Source: Leishmania martiniquensis
Taxonomy: Eukaryota; Euglenozoa; Kinetoplastea; Trypanosomatida; Trypanosomatidae
Assembly: GCF_017916325.1 (NCBI RefSeq)
Contig: NC_090171.1
Location: forward strand, 1,281,501 to 1,345,500
Length of the DNA stretch: 64,000 bases
Reading direction: 5' to 3'
A program made the position numbers and the translations under genes. The number at the start of each line of letters is the position of its first letter. Positions within the stretch are counted from its first letter, which is position 1. Shown one piece after another: positions 29,939 to 40,465 of the stretch. The notes under the pieces are model-generated. The model made no database searches, was not told the DNA's origin, and was given only the letters and a program-made list of their open reading frames with translations.

Positions 29939-30207
29939 CGCCCTGCCCTTTTCTCACCGGCGAGCCTGCGTCCCCGTCTATGAGTGCTTCTCTTTGTGCC
30001 CTTCGCGATGCCCTCCCCCCTCCCTTACGCGGAAGCGCTTCTAACGGAGGTGCATGAACGTGAAGAAGGGGGTCAAACCACACGCGTATCCGCCCGCGAG
30101 CGCTCCTCGGTGGCGGTGTGCGGTGCTCTCCGTGGCGAAGAAAGCCAGCCAAATTCCTTTGTAGAAGCTCTCCCCTCCCCTCTCCTCCCAAGAGACCAGC
30201 GCGAGAG

Positions 30208-30209
30208 CT
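30208..30209 (-). promoter_or_regulatory. Predicted spliced-leader acceptor (AG) for topoisomerase III
   Basis: On the minus strand a long C/T tract (opposite 30210-30295) ending CCTTTTCTTTTGGAG meets this AG. It implies a 5' UTR of about 270 bases. Prediction from pattern only. Confidence 0.45.
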
Positions 30210-31129
30210 CCAAAAGAAAAGGCGAGAAAGAGTGGCAGGGACGGAGGGTGGTGGTGGTGGTGGGGAGAGGGGGGGGTGCGGGAGTGGGACGGATACGGCA
30301 GGGTAACACTGCGCGTTGCACCTTTCACAGATCCTCCTCTTCTCACGTAGAGGAAGCGTTCGCTCTGTTGTGTGGTGTCGTTCGCTTGTGTGTGCTTACT
30401 CTCACGATCACCGGACGCTGTGCTCGCACGCACAACTTCGTGAGCTGAGCGTCACCGAGAAAGAGAGAAGGACGACAAGAATGGAAACGATTTGTGAGTG
30501 AGCGGACGTGGGAGAGAGCAGCCGAGGGCGGAGGAGGCCGAGTAGGTTAGCATGCCTGGACCCGAGTCAGCAGCGACAGTACGCGACCTTTTTCATTTCA
30601 GGTGGACGCTTTCACTTTCTCATTGCCACGGTCTCTTTCCTACTCTCTGTTCGCACCACGACAGTGCCTGCCTGAGGAGAGTCTCGCTGCTGCCATGGAG
30701 GCTGAGGCTGCAGAGGTGAGGCCTCCGAAGGGTATGAAAGAGGGAACCGGAGGGATGGTGGTGGCGGCATCAACAGAGAAGCGCGATTGGCAGAACAGCC
30801 CGGTTGTCGTGGCGGGCGCACGAAAGGGAAACACTACGGCCCTCACTTCCACCCTCTTCCGCTCCGCCACCGCGCGCACGCAGGCCATGATGGCAAGAGG
30901 GCGAGGACAAGGGCCACTTTCCGTGATGCACCTTGTCCTGCTGGAGCATCTTCAACGGCCGTCTCCCTCTTTCCCTTTCCTTTTCGAGTCACTGTTTCTT
31001 GAGGCTTCCTTGACAGAGCGGGAGGTGCACATGAGCACGGCGACATATGCGCAAGCACCAAACACACGCCCTACGCACTGCACCCACAAGACATCAAAGA
31101 AAGGGAAAATGGGCGGATGCTAACATCAC

Positions 31130-31166
31130 ATACACACACACAATGTATGTATGTATATATATATTT
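31130..31166. repeat. CA / TGTA / TA compound microsatellite
   Basis: CA units, then TGTA units, then TA units run together in the gap between 14-3-3 and TOP3. Confidence 0.85.
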
Positions 31167-31579
31167 GCACTTCGATTGCTTTTTTTCCGGAATGTTTTTT
31201 TTCTTGATCGCACTTTCGTTCGCCCTGTGCTTTCGTGTGTTGCGCGCGTTGGCGCTGCTGTTGGTAAGTGTGCCAGCTCACTCTTTGTGCTTCTGTTTTC
31301 TCGCCCTTTTTTCCACCACCCAGCCAGCCCTTGACAAACAAGCGGAACACACGCAAGCGAGCGTACATGCAAGAAAAGCGAAAGAAAGAAAAACAAGCAC
31401 GCAAGCCCAGAACGCCGACACACACACACGAAAATAAGCGAGGGTCACTGACAAGCGCACGTAATAACAATAGGCACCGTCTTTCGATGCCCCTACACAA
31501 ACGCCTGGTTGAAACGAGACGCACACGCCAAGTCAAGTTGTGAGAGCAAAAACAGAGGAGGAAACGCCGAACTAACGAT

Positions 31580-31614
31580 ACACACACACACACACACACA
31601 CGCACACACACACA
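31580..31614. repeat. CA microsatellite
   Basis: About seventeen CA units with one interruption (CGCA) near 31600. Confidence 0.9.
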
Positions 31615-31839
31615 AAACGGAAAGCACCTGTGGGGAAAGCAAAGAAAAACAAAAGGGGGAAAGGAAACGGAGCAAAAAAAATCGGGGAAAAAGAGGGAAA
31701 GCCCCGAACAACAGCAATCGCCATGCCAAAAAAAAATCAGATGAGGGCCAGGAAGGAAGGAAGGGGGAAGGGGGGAGACATCGAAAGACGCATCGGGTTG
31801 CCCGCTGTCCCTCCGCATTTGTCCCCCTCTCTCTCTCAA

Positions 31840-31883
31840 ACACACACACACACACTCTTGTTCATGCGTGTGTGTGTGTGTGT
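31840..31883. repeat. Inverted CA/TG repeat able to form a hairpin
   Basis: A CA run (31840-31855) and a TG run (31868-31883) are separated by 12 bases. They could pair as a stem of about 15 base pairs in the transcript of either strand. Confidence 0.75.
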
Positions 31884-33393
31884 ATCGCTGCTCTGTTCAA
31901 GTCGTTTCTTAACGATTTGCCTTTGCTTCTTTTTCCTTCTCGTCTCCTTCCTCCCCTCTGGGACGGAAATGTTCGTCTGCTTCGACGCTATGCAATACGG
32001 CGTCCCTCGCCGATTCTGCACGCGCCCTGCGGCATGGTGGGTGCCCACAGCCAAAGGTCTTAGGCGCCACACGCAAAAAAAAAGGGTGAGAGGAGAAGAG
32101 ACAGGAACAAACTACGGCGGCGCTGGTGCTGGTGGGGATGGGTGATCCTAGGCCTCCAACACACACACACACAAAAAAAAGACCAGGCGAGAGCGAGACA
32201 TGCAATACAAACAAAAGCCGTAACATACCCAAAAAGAAACGAGGGAGGAGGTGGTGGTGGTGGTGTGCCTTGAGCTGTGGGAGAGAGGGACACAGAACAC
32301 ACGCGTCTCTAGACTCGGACAGGGAAACGAAACAGATACAAAAAGGTCTAACAAAGGCGACCTATGAACATTGTACGTGAGAAGGTGCGCGTGACGATGG
32401 CTGCGTGTGCGTTACGCTGCCAGCGTGGAGTGCTATGCTTCAACCCTGTGCAGCTCCGTCCATGTCGTAGAGAAGCGTACATCGTTGCTGTAGCTGCCTT
32501 TCCCGGTCGTTCCCGACGCGCACGCCTAAAGAGGGGTGGGGGAGGGCGAGGAGAACGCATCAGAAACACGTCAGAGGGAATGGCAGGAGCGCGACAGAGA
32601 GAAAGAAAAGGGGCAAACACACACACGTCAGTCAAAATGAACAACCAAAGGAAATACGTCAACAGAGCTGACCCTTTTTTGTTTTGGCACTTTCCACTTC
32701 TTTGCTCTCTCCCCTCCCCCCTCTCTGCTCTCACGTCTGCCTCAGAAAAGGAAAACACCGCGACACGTTCAACACCGTCACTGCTTTTCTGTGTGCGCGT
32801 GCGCATTTCTTTTTGTTTTGCGTTGATTCGCTTCCTTCAGCAGCTGCGCTGCACCGCGCCAACGCGCGTGCAGGCGTGCCCTCCCTTTTTTTGGTGTATT
32901 TCGGCGCACCTCGCACCATGTCCAAGTGCCACACCGACACCCTCACACACACACACACACACAGACGCCCCGCGCTGTCGGCAAAGGCGTCACCATGGCG
33001 CGCCGCACCACATGTCGGCAGTGCTTCGTGCGCGCTCGTCCTCGTCGGGGCGTTCGAGCAGGTGAAGGCCTTGGCACGCTTCGCTCGGCGCATCTGCTTC
33101 CGTCCAGAGGCAGAGGGAGGATGCGAAAAAATAGCGCTTGGAGGCAGAGGAGAAATGAGAGGGAGGAGAGGGGAGGGCGTGACGAGAGAGCGAGACAAAC
33201 GCTGAAGAGAAGAAAAAAAGGGTGGTAAGAGCGTTACAGCCGCGGTCGCGTTGGCGCATGCTGCCAGCAAAAGTGGCGGGCCCAGCCGCACACATCGTGA
33301 CTGCCGTAGTCAGAGCATATCCTGGAGAGGGGATGCTCTACGGCCACCGCCGTCTCGCTGCTCTTGTCAGAGAGCAAGCAACAGTGCAGTGCC

Positions 33394-34170
33394 TTACAGC
33401 TGGTCATCCGTCCACAAGTTCAGGTTCTCGCGTAGGAGGCGCACAATTGTGTTTGACTCGTGGTACGCCTCGTCGTCGAGCGTCTCGAGCTCGGTCACCG
33501 CCTCGTCGTACGCCTGGCGCGCCAGCTGGAAACCCTTCTCGTGCTCCTTCATAATTTCGTAGTAGAAGACAGAGAAGTTCAGTGCCAGACCGAGGCGAAT
33601 AGGGTGCGTTGGAGCGAGGGACGAGTTCGCGACGTCGGTTGCCTTTTGGTAGGCGGTCAAAGCTGCCTGCTTCTGGCCATCACCGGGGTCGATCTCGGCG
33701 TAGTAGCGGTGATAGTCGCCCTTCATCTTGAGGTAGAAGACCTTCGCCTCACCGCCCTGGGCGGCGGGAATGAGATAGGTGTCGAGGAGGCTGAGTAGAT
33801 CGTCACAGAGCGGCGAGAGCTCCGCCTCTAACTCCTTCCGCATATTCATCACCAAAGGCAACGTCGCGCTGTTATCCTTCGCGGTCTCCCGGCTTTCGAT
33901 AGAGGTAATGACGCGCCAGGCGTTGCGGCGCGGCGTAATCACGTTCTTGTACGCCACTGACAGCAGGTTGCGCTCTTCCGTGTCGAGCTCACTGTTCATG
34001 CGAACGTACTTGCGAATGCAGAGAAGCATCTCGTCAAAGCGCTCTGCCTCCTCGGCCAGCTTGGCCATGTAGATGAGCTCGGCGAGGTCATCTGGGAGCT
34101 TGATCTCCGTCTGCTTGGGGACCACCTCGTCTTGGATGGCGACGTTCTTCCACTTGATCGTCTCCGTCAT
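33394..34170 (-). CDS. 14-3-3 protein
   Basis: The 258-residue protein starts at the ATG 34168-34170. It is a full-length 14-3-3: MAKLAEEAERFDEML at the dimer interface, NLLSVAYKNVI followed by RRNAWRVI (phosphopeptide-binding Lys and Arg), MKGDYHRYYAEI (the binding Arg-Tyr pair), and the C-terminal helix NTIVRLLRENLNLWTDD. All phosphopeptide-contact residues I can place are kept, so it should bind phosphoserine/threonine motifs. It would act in the cytosol as a dimeric adaptor in cell-cycle and motility control. The 13-residue N-terminal extension (MTETIKWKNVAIQ) and the short C-terminus are typical of the trypanosomatid isoforms. A long non-coding region lies downstream. Confidence 0.96.
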   Translation of the reverse strand: MTETIKWKNVAIQDEVVPKQTEIKLPDDLAELIYMAKLAEEAERFDEMLLCIRKYVRMNSELDTEERNLLSVAYKNVITPRRNAWRVITSIESRETAKDNSATLPLVMNMRKELEAELSPLCDDLLSLLDTYLIPAAQGGEAKVFYLKMKGDYHRYYAEIDPGDGQKQAALTAYQKATDVANSSLAPTHPIRLGLALNFSVFYYEIMKEHEKGFQLARQAYDEAVTELETLDDEAYHESNTIVRLLRENLNLWTDDQL

Positions 34171-35010
34171 GATGCCTGAGGAGAGCGAAACACTTTCTGT
34201 TGTGTGTGTGTGTGCCTGTACGCGTGTGCGTGTGGGCTTTTCTTTTTTTTCTCGCCGGACTGTGTTGCTCTTGAAGGGGCTTACTTGACGGCCGCGTGCG
34301 AGTGCGTGCGTCTGTGCAGACGAAGCGACGGAGGAGGAGGGAGGGAAGGCGAAACGAAAGCGACGATGCTGGGCGAGTCGCGGTAGATCGCGGGGCGAGG
34401 GGTAGAGGAGGGGGGTTGGTTGTGGTGTATACTGGCGCGGTAATTCTGGTGAGGAAAAAGAGGTGATTTAGCCGACGCACTCACGTCCAGAGAGGGGGAG
34501 GGTAGACGGAGTGAGGAGAGGAGAGGAGAGGAGGAGGGGGTGGGGAACGGGCCCAGCAGGAAAGATCGATTAAGGCCGTTTGTCCTCCAAAGTTTCGCTG
34601 AGTGTGCGAATGCGTGTGCCATTTCCGCGTGTCCAAGCAGAGAACACACTGACAAGGACCGTCAAGATGCACGCGCACTTCGCAGAGGTGCCCACACACG
34701 CCACATTTTCCACTTCTTGGGACAAGCGACGACCGAGCAGGACGGAGTCGCCCTTTTCTTTGGTAAAACATGGGCCTGCTTCCGCCTTAGAAGGGGGGCG
34801 ACACGCACTCACCCACACCAATGTATATATATATATGTACATATATGGAGTATATGGGCCTCTATGGGAGATGGCTATCTATGCACATGTGCGATGAGAT
34901 CACTGAAAAGCTGCACTGTCGCACGCGAAGGGAAAAACGGAGAGGGAGAGGCAAACAGACGTTGCATGCGAGAGAAGGCAGCCTTCTGCACACGCCTGGT
35001 GCGTCGCTGG
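34171..35010. other. Intergenic region upstream of 14-3-3
   Basis: It contains the 14-3-3 5' UTR and the 3' UTR of the 35-36.7 kb coiled-coil gene. Purine tracts at 34320-34360 and 34490-34550 and a palindromic TA/TG-rich patch at 34821-34848 are present. No gene seen. Confidence 0.6.
34312..34313 (-). promoter_or_regulatory. Predicted spliced-leader acceptor (AG) for 14-3-3
   Basis: On the minus strand a C/T tract opposite 34320-34360 ends in GTCTGCACAG at this position, giving a 5' UTR of about 140 bases. Prediction from pattern only. Confidence 0.45.
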
Positions 35011-36666
35011 TCACCGAGCCAGCTGCACGAGACGAGTATGCAAATCCTCTGCCTGCTGACTCTGATGGCGCAACATACTAATAACGTCTCCGTGAGTGCT
35101 ATCGTCGCTAACGGGTCGGCCGACTGTGATACCGACCGGCTCGCCTTCAGCAAGGGTTATTACACGATCTGCGGTTCGCGAGGCACGATACAGCTCTGCC
35201 TCTTTTTCTACCAGTGCAGTCACCAGCTTGCGTCGCAGACGGTCCGCACGTGTCGCCTCTTTGGCGCATTGCCTCTTGTACGCCTTCAGCTCTCGTCGCA
35301 GCTCTCGCACCTTGAGCTCGGAGGCTTCTTCCACATCACGCAGCTGTGATTCAAGCACCAGGGCAGCGTGGCGATGACTCTGCGCCTCCTCTGCCGCGCT
35401 TGCTAAGCGCATGGTCAGCTGCTGTACCTGCAGCTTTACCTCCTCATGATCCATTAGTTCCTTGTGGAGAACCTCCAGTTGTTGTCGAGCGACGGCAAGC
35501 TGATCGACGACGTTCTGCTTTTCGCAGGCCAGCCACGCCTCTTGCTGAGCGGCGGTGTCCAACTGCGACTGGGATTGCTGCAGCTTCGCTGCGAGACTGT
35601 CGTGGCGCGCCTGCATCGCCTGCAGGGCTTCTTGACCATCGCGTAACTCACCGTCCATCTTCTCGAGACGCCATTGGAGTCGCGTGTTTTCTTCTTTGAG
35701 GGTGGCATGTGTGCGACGTAGCGCGCTCGCCTCCACCACTGCTGCGTTGCGCACATGCATCACCTGCTCTTCGGCACTCGCTTGCATCTTACGGTAAAGA
35801 ACTCTTTCCTCCGCCAGGGTGCTCTGCGCCGTGGCGAGGTCCGCCGTGAGAGATGCCAGACGCTCCTGCAACTCGTCCCGCTCCTTTGCTGCGTCCTCCG
35901 CCAACTGATCCGCCTGCGCTTGGTGGTCCTCTTTAAGCTGTGCGAGTCGGCGGCGCAACTCCTCCGCGTCGGCGCGGAACTCCTCCGCCTGGTGCTGCGC
36001 CACCGTAGCGGCGGTCGCATAGCGCTCCTTAAGCAGAGCTGCTTCGTTCTGGAGCTCGGTCGAGCGCCGCACTGCGGCTTGCATTTCCGCCACATCTGCC
36101 TCCATGGCGCGGTAGCGCTGCTCCAATTCGAGGTTGTGACTCTGCTGCTCGCGCAGTGCGTTGTGGGCGGTCAGCAGCTGCTGGTTATGCCGTTCCCGAT
36201 CCTCGAGCAGCTGCGCATTGATCGCGGCGCACCGCTCCTCTAGCTCCAGCGCTTGCCGTTGCGCTTCGCGCAACCGCTGCCCGTCCGATGCCGTCTCCAC
36301 ACGCCTGATCATGTCCTCCAGCTGCTGCTTCAGCTGTTGCTTTTCTTGATCATGCTCCAGCGATACATCTAATGCACTCTGCTGCGCGTTGGCAATTTGG
36401 GCTTTGAGGTGCTCTATCGTGAGGGTAGCAGTGCGGTAACGTTCTCGAAACGCAGCGGCGTTCTCTGACTCCCTCTTCACCTCGAGAAGCTGTTTGTGCT
36501 GCCGCTCCTCACGCGCCGCCGCCTCATCTAGCTGCTGCTGCTTGCGTTCACAAAGCGCCTTGGCATTCTTGAGCTCCAGCGAGAGGGCGTTGTATTTGCC
36601 GGTCAAGGCGGAGAAGTTCTCCTGAAACTCTGCACATGTCTGCAGGAGCTCAGCATAGGATGCCAT
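35011..36666 (-). CDS. Long coiled-coil protein, hypothetical
   Basis: The protein has 551 residues from the ATG at 36664-36666 (MASYAELLQTCAEFQENFSA); upstream sequence is open only as a Ser/Ala-rich leader. Almost the whole length is Gln/Glu/Ala/Leu/Arg-rich heptad-like sequence without prolines, predicting a long parallel coiled coil from ~10 to ~500. The end is less regular (residues ~505-551, with EGEPVGITVGRPVSDDS, then MLRHQSQQAEDLHTRLVQLAR). No enzymatic domain is visible. Such proteins in trypanosomatids are often cytoskeletal, basal-body or flagellum associated, but this is inference from shape only. Confidence 0.8.
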   Translation of the reverse strand: MASYAELLQTCAEFQENFSALTGKYNALSLELKNAKALCERKQQQLDEAAAREERQHKQLLEVKRESENAAAFRERYRTATLTIEHLKAQIANAQQSALDVSLEHDQEKQQLKQQLEDMIRRVETASDGQRLREAQRQALELEERCAAINAQLLEDRERHNQQLLTAHNALREQQSHNLELEQRYRAMEADVAEMQAAVRRSTELQNEAALLKERYATAATVAQHQAEEFRADAEELRRRLAQLKEDHQAQADQLAEDAAKERDELQERLASLTADLATAQSTLAEERVLYRKMQASAEEQVMHVRNAAVVEASALRRTHATLKEENTRLQWRLEKMDGELRDGQEALQAMQARHDSLAAKLQQSQSQLDTAAQQEAWLACEKQNVVDQLAVARQQLEVLHKELMDHEEVKLQVQQLTMRLASAAEEAQSHRHAALVLESQLRDVEEASELKVRELRRELKAYKRQCAKEATRADRLRRKLVTALVEKEAELYRASRTADRVITLAEGEPVGITVGRPVSDDSTHGDVISMLRHQSQQAEDLHTRLVQLAR

Positions 36667-38123
36667 GGCGAAGCAGAGGGAGGCACAGCAAGCGCTCGAC
36701 TGCGGATCCGTTGATGCTGTGCTTTGTTTCACAGAAGCGCCTTGCACTCCTTCTCGTTTTCTGCAGGGGAGAGTGCCAGCGCGCCTGCGATGCTTGGCGG
36801 CCGCGTGGGCGTGCGCGTGTCAGCTGATCCCCCTTTTATTTCTAGATTCCCCGAAAGGCAGAAGAGGCGTCGGGGAAGGGGACAGGGAGGACGAGCGGCG
36901 CCACACCCCAAGTGACGACTGCGGGCGGGTAAAGCACTGATCGCCACGTCTTCCAGCCTCACAGCGCATACGGGCACACGGCCCCACTTAAGCCAATCTG
37001 TCTATCGATCGAATTAACGTCGCCGCACCTACACAGAGCAAAGGAAAAGCCCCACCAAAGGTGTGCGTATCTATGAATAGATATGTATACATGCCCTTCT
37101 CTCTGTGTGTGTGTGCGTATGTGTGAGTGAGTACTCCCCAGGCGCTGCTGCACAGGTGTGGGTGGGCTGCCCTTTGAATGGCTCGTACGCCAAAGCAAAA
37201 GAACAGACGCAGAAAAAAAACTGAGGTGTACGAAATGAAATGATTTCGCCGCCCTTTTCCCAAATGGGTGTGGGGGAGGAGGAGGGGGGGGCGGGCTAAG
37301 GGATCAGTGGTGGCGGTGTGTGCGTCTATGCTCGTTTGAGAGGGAGTGTGTGGTGCGGTGTGCAAAAGCGGGAGGCTGCGCAGGTGAACGCGACAGACGT
37401 TCGCGCGGTGGATACAGGTAGTGCAAGGCGGTTGTCTGCACCGTGAAGAAAAAGGAAAGCGAAGCGTTGTCGCGGTCGCCCTTCTCAGAAGCGTCCACAA
37501 CACTTAGCTTTCGTTCTCTATGTTGCCCACTTGTTGTGGTGGGAAGTTGCTACCTCGTTGCGCGCTCATGTCAAGTCAGCGGAGAGGTGCGCCACCGCAG
37601 CCGAAACACACAAAAAATATGCATGAAAGAGACGGAGTAAGAGTAAAGGAGGTGGGGGGGGGACTGTGGCGGCGTGAGACATGTCAGCGAGGCCTCCGAC
37701 ACCAGTGCGGTCCAGCGTATTGGCGCCGCGCAGCCGCTGAAGGCCGCTCGACGAGGTGTGACATGGTAGTTGAACCCCACTTTCGTTAGCGCGCACGCGC
37801 TCTACACCCCAAATCTTCACTCCACATCGATCGGTGCCCGTGGCTCTCTCCGTCTAGCCCCCGATTTATCCTTCGCGCTGTGATGTGTCCGTGAAAGGGA
37901 AATTGCGGAAGGCCGCACACCTCTGCAATGATGGAAGGGACAAAGCGACCTGCAAGAAGCGAGCGATGCACCACCGACACACATACACACACACACACAC
38001 GCACCGCCGACGCCGATGCAAAGGTCAGAAGTGATGTCCCGACAGAGCCGCCCCGACGAGAGAGGCACTACGGGACATAAACACGCGCGCTCGTCTGGAG
38101 AAGCTGAGAACAGGCGCAGGATC
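36667..38123. other. Intergenic region between the GMC flavoprotein and the coiled-coil gene
   Basis: This 1.46 kb contains the flavoprotein 3' UTR and the coiled-coil gene 5' UTR. G-rich tracts at 36855-36900 and 37270-37295, a TG run near 37104-37118 and a CA run at 37979-38002 are visible. No gene seen. Confidence 0.6.
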
Positions 38124-39773
38124 TCAGTAGCTGCCTTCTGCACCCATCGCTGATGGAATGCAGGAGGCGACGCGGGTGCCGATAGCTGTGCCCAGTGTGC
38201 TACTGCTAGCCACTGTGGGCACCGGAACCACGCTGCTATCTGCGACGAACAGCCCGTCAACTCCCTTCACACGCAGGCAACTGTCCACCACGGTGCCCAT
38301 GGCGCAGGTGCCGTAGAGATCTCCGCCGCTCGTCACATGCGCCGCCAAGAAGGCGGCTGTATCGCGTTGTGTGCCGAGGCCTCCACGGGGGTGGCACAGT
38401 ACCGCGTTGTATGACCAGAAAGGGCTTACATGCTGCTCCTTTTCATTGACGTGGTACACCGACCGCAGCGTGCTGTCGCGCGCAGCCAGCAGTCCCACCC
38501 ACTGCACCCCCTCATCCATGGCCAGTACATCCTCCTTTGTCGAGAGCATCCCGCTCCGAATGATCGCGACACCCTTTCTGCCGTCATAGCGCACCTCGCC
38601 GCGACTCGATGGGTAGTGATGCGTCACTCGCATTGTGAAGCCGTCCATTGGCCAGCAGTGCGGCCAGTGTGCCATCCCCATTTGAGGAGTGCGGAAGAAA
38701 AGAATGGACAGGTCCGGCGCGTCGTAATGCAGCTTCGAGCGCACGTAGGCAGCGCCCTCGACGAAGGCGCTAAAAACGCCAGTGCAGTGCTCCTTGTACT
38801 CACGCCACTGCCGATAAAGGTATGTCAAGTTGCGCCAGCTTATGGACTTGCTGTAGAGGCCGGTTGAACCGCCTATGCGAAAGACGACATCAGCAGCGCT
38901 TGGGGTGATCAAGTTCTGCCCCACCGCCGGCGCGTCCAGCACGCTGCCCTCCGCGCCGATGCCGCTGCGCTGCAGCAAGAGCGGGCTACGCAGCGTTCCA
39001 GCGCACACAACAATGTGCCTAGCCACTAGCACGCTTTTGCTGCCACAGTGCACCACCTCCACGGCACGCGCCTTCCCAGCCGTGCAGCGGATGCGCTCAG
39101 CGCACGTGTCCACCAGCAGAGAGAGATTTGGGGTGAGGTGCTGCGTGGCTCCGATCAGAGCGTCGAAAATCTGCACACGCGTGCCTCGATCGATGTGGCA
39201 CTGCATGGCTGAGAAGCCATCCACCTCGCCAGTATTGAAGTCGTTGGTCGCAGGAACTCCCGCGGCCTCACAGGCTTCGAAGAACCGCACATTCATGCTC
39301 GAGTCGATGTTGCTGCGCTGGGCATCCGTCACTCGCAGGGGGCCGTCCTCACCATGGTCAAGCGAGCCACCGCGCGAGTTGGCCTCCAGGCTCTTGAACA
39401 CCGGCAGCAGCTTGTCGTAGGTCCAGAAGACGTCGGCCCATCCTTCGTAATCCTTGCGAGTACCGCGCATGTACTTCATGTCGTTGCAAAGGCAGCTGCC
39501 GCCGAGGCCGCGGCCAAGCGTGTACGCCAGAGAGCGACCTGCTAGGTTATCTTCCGCTACGCTTTTCATCGTTTGTAGAAACGGCCTCGCTTTCGGCACT
39601 GCCTGGATGTAAGGCTGCGCCAGAGGTACCCGCATCACCTGCGGCACAGCCGCGCGACTACCCTGCTCTATGAGGGCGATGGAGGCACCGGAGTGATGTA
39701 AAGCACAGGCGCGCGCTGCCGCACAACCCGCAGCGCCGGCGCCAATCACGATGATGTCGTACGCTTGCTTCAT
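38124..39773 (-). CDS. GMC-family FAD oxidoreductase-like protein, catalytic pair missing
   Basis: The protein has 549 residues from the ATG at 39771-39773. The N-terminus is an FAD-binding Rossmann fold (IIVIGAGAAGCAAARA, with the acidic ribose ligand in LIEQG), followed by the GMC signature region GRGLGGSCLCNDMKYMRG. A middle substrate domain and the GMC C-terminal block follow (YGTCAMGTVVDSCLRVKGVD, then LFVADSSVVP). In active GMC enzymes the C-terminal block has His in the H-P-x-G-T-C position and Asn or His after the D-A-S-x-x-P stretch. Here these places read Asp-Leu-Tyr-Gly-Thr and Ser-Ser-Ser. It therefore binds FAD but may not oxidise alcohols in the usual way. Substrate and location are unknown. 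Confidence 0.85.
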   Translation of the reverse strand: MKQAYDIIVIGAGAAGCAAARACALHHSGASIALIEQGSRAAVPQVMRVPLAQPYIQAVPKARPFLQTMKSVAEDNLAGRSLAYTLGRGLGGSCLCNDMKYMRGTRKDYEGWADVFWTYDKLLPVFKSLEANSRGGSLDHGEDGPLRVTDAQRSNIDSSMNVRFFEACEAAGVPATNDFNTGEVDGFSAMQCHIDRGTRVQIFDALIGATQHLTPNLSLLVDTCAERIRCTAGKARAVEVVHCGSKSVLVARHIVVCAGTLRSPLLLQRSGIGAEGSVLDAPAVGQNLITPSAADVVFRIGGSTGLYSKSISWRNLTYLYRQWREYKEHCTGVFSAFVEGAAYVRSKLHYDAPDLSILFFRTPQMGMAHWPHCWPMDGFTMRVTHHYPSSRGEVRYDGRKGVAIIRSGMLSTKEDVLAMDEGVQWVGLLAARDSTLRSVYHVNEKEQHVSPFWSYNAVLCHPRGGLGTQRDTAAFLAAHVTSGGDLYGTCAMGTVVDSCLRVKGVDGLFVADSSVVPVPTVASSSTLGTAIGTRVASCIPSAMGAEGSY

Positions 39774-40465
39774 CACCGACCAACGAAGGAGGGAGCAGGG
39801 GGTGGGGGGACAGGGCGAGAATACCAGCTGGACAGTGGGCCGGCGCCGTTGGTGTCACTAAGGGCGTGCAGGGGTACCCGTGCTGCGGCGCCGTTGTCCT
39901 TGCGGAGGCAGGGAAAGAAGGGAGCGAAGAGGCGCGTTTGTGTGTGTGTGTGGTGGGGGGGGAAGGGGAGAAGTGGTGAACGCAAATCATAGGTGCGTGC
40001 GCGCAACACCCTTTGCCTCGAGAGGGGCATCCAGGGAGAAGCGGGGTGAGCTGGGGCGGGGGGCAGGGGTGTCGTGATCGCACACTGCCCCATGGCTGCA
40101 GTAAAGATCGGAAGAGTGCGAGCGGCTTTGGGAGGACAACTTCGAGAGGCAAAAATTACGCACCTCCATGACTCCCTGCCGTCTCTTATCGGTGCATGCA
40201 CGATCATGCGTACGCCCATGGCTCTCTACGCTCACTTCTGCAGATGTGCTCCTCCGGCGAGATGTGCGGGCACGTGATGGTGGTGGTGGTGTGTGTGTGT
40301 GGAAAGGGGCTGCCCTTGCAGCCCTTGGCGCCTTCCCATATGCGAATCACCATACCCATCAGCGGGAGCGGAGCAGATGGAAACTGGGACCCTATGCGCG
40401 CTCTTCGTTCCTGGGACCCAGCTCCTCCGCAAACACAGGTGCACACACAGACACGGACACAGACA
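39774..40465. other. Intergenic region upstream of the GMC flavoprotein
   Basis: It contains the flavoprotein 5' UTR, with G-rich tracts at 39784-39815 and 39940-39970 (pyrimidine on the minus strand), and the 3' UTR of the membrane protein next door. No gene seen. Confidence 0.6.

Larger units (their letters stand above)
29939..33393. other. 3.5 kb non-coding region between 14-3-3 and topoisomerase III
   Basis: This is the longest gap in the window and should hold a long 14-3-3 3' UTR plus the TOP3 5' UTR. It contains CA/TG/TA microsatellites (31130-31166, 31580-31614, 31840-31883, 32159-32173, 32944-32962), long A-rich stretches at 31610-31740 and GGT repeats at 30249-30262 and 32250-32265. 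Open frames on both strands (for example plus 30695-31123, minus 31126-31851) lack the GC-rich third positions of the real genes. I call none. Confidence 0.55.

Noticed and set aside
30695..31123. Plus-strand 142-codon ATG frame in the TOP3/14-3-3 gap
   Set aside because: It lies on the strand opposite to all genes, and its third-position GC is near background rather than the high value of real genes here. No family match by eye.
31126..31851. 241-codon minus-strand frame full of Cys, Phe and Val
   Set aside because: The residues come from TG/CA repeats and pyrimidine runs; no protein-like composition.
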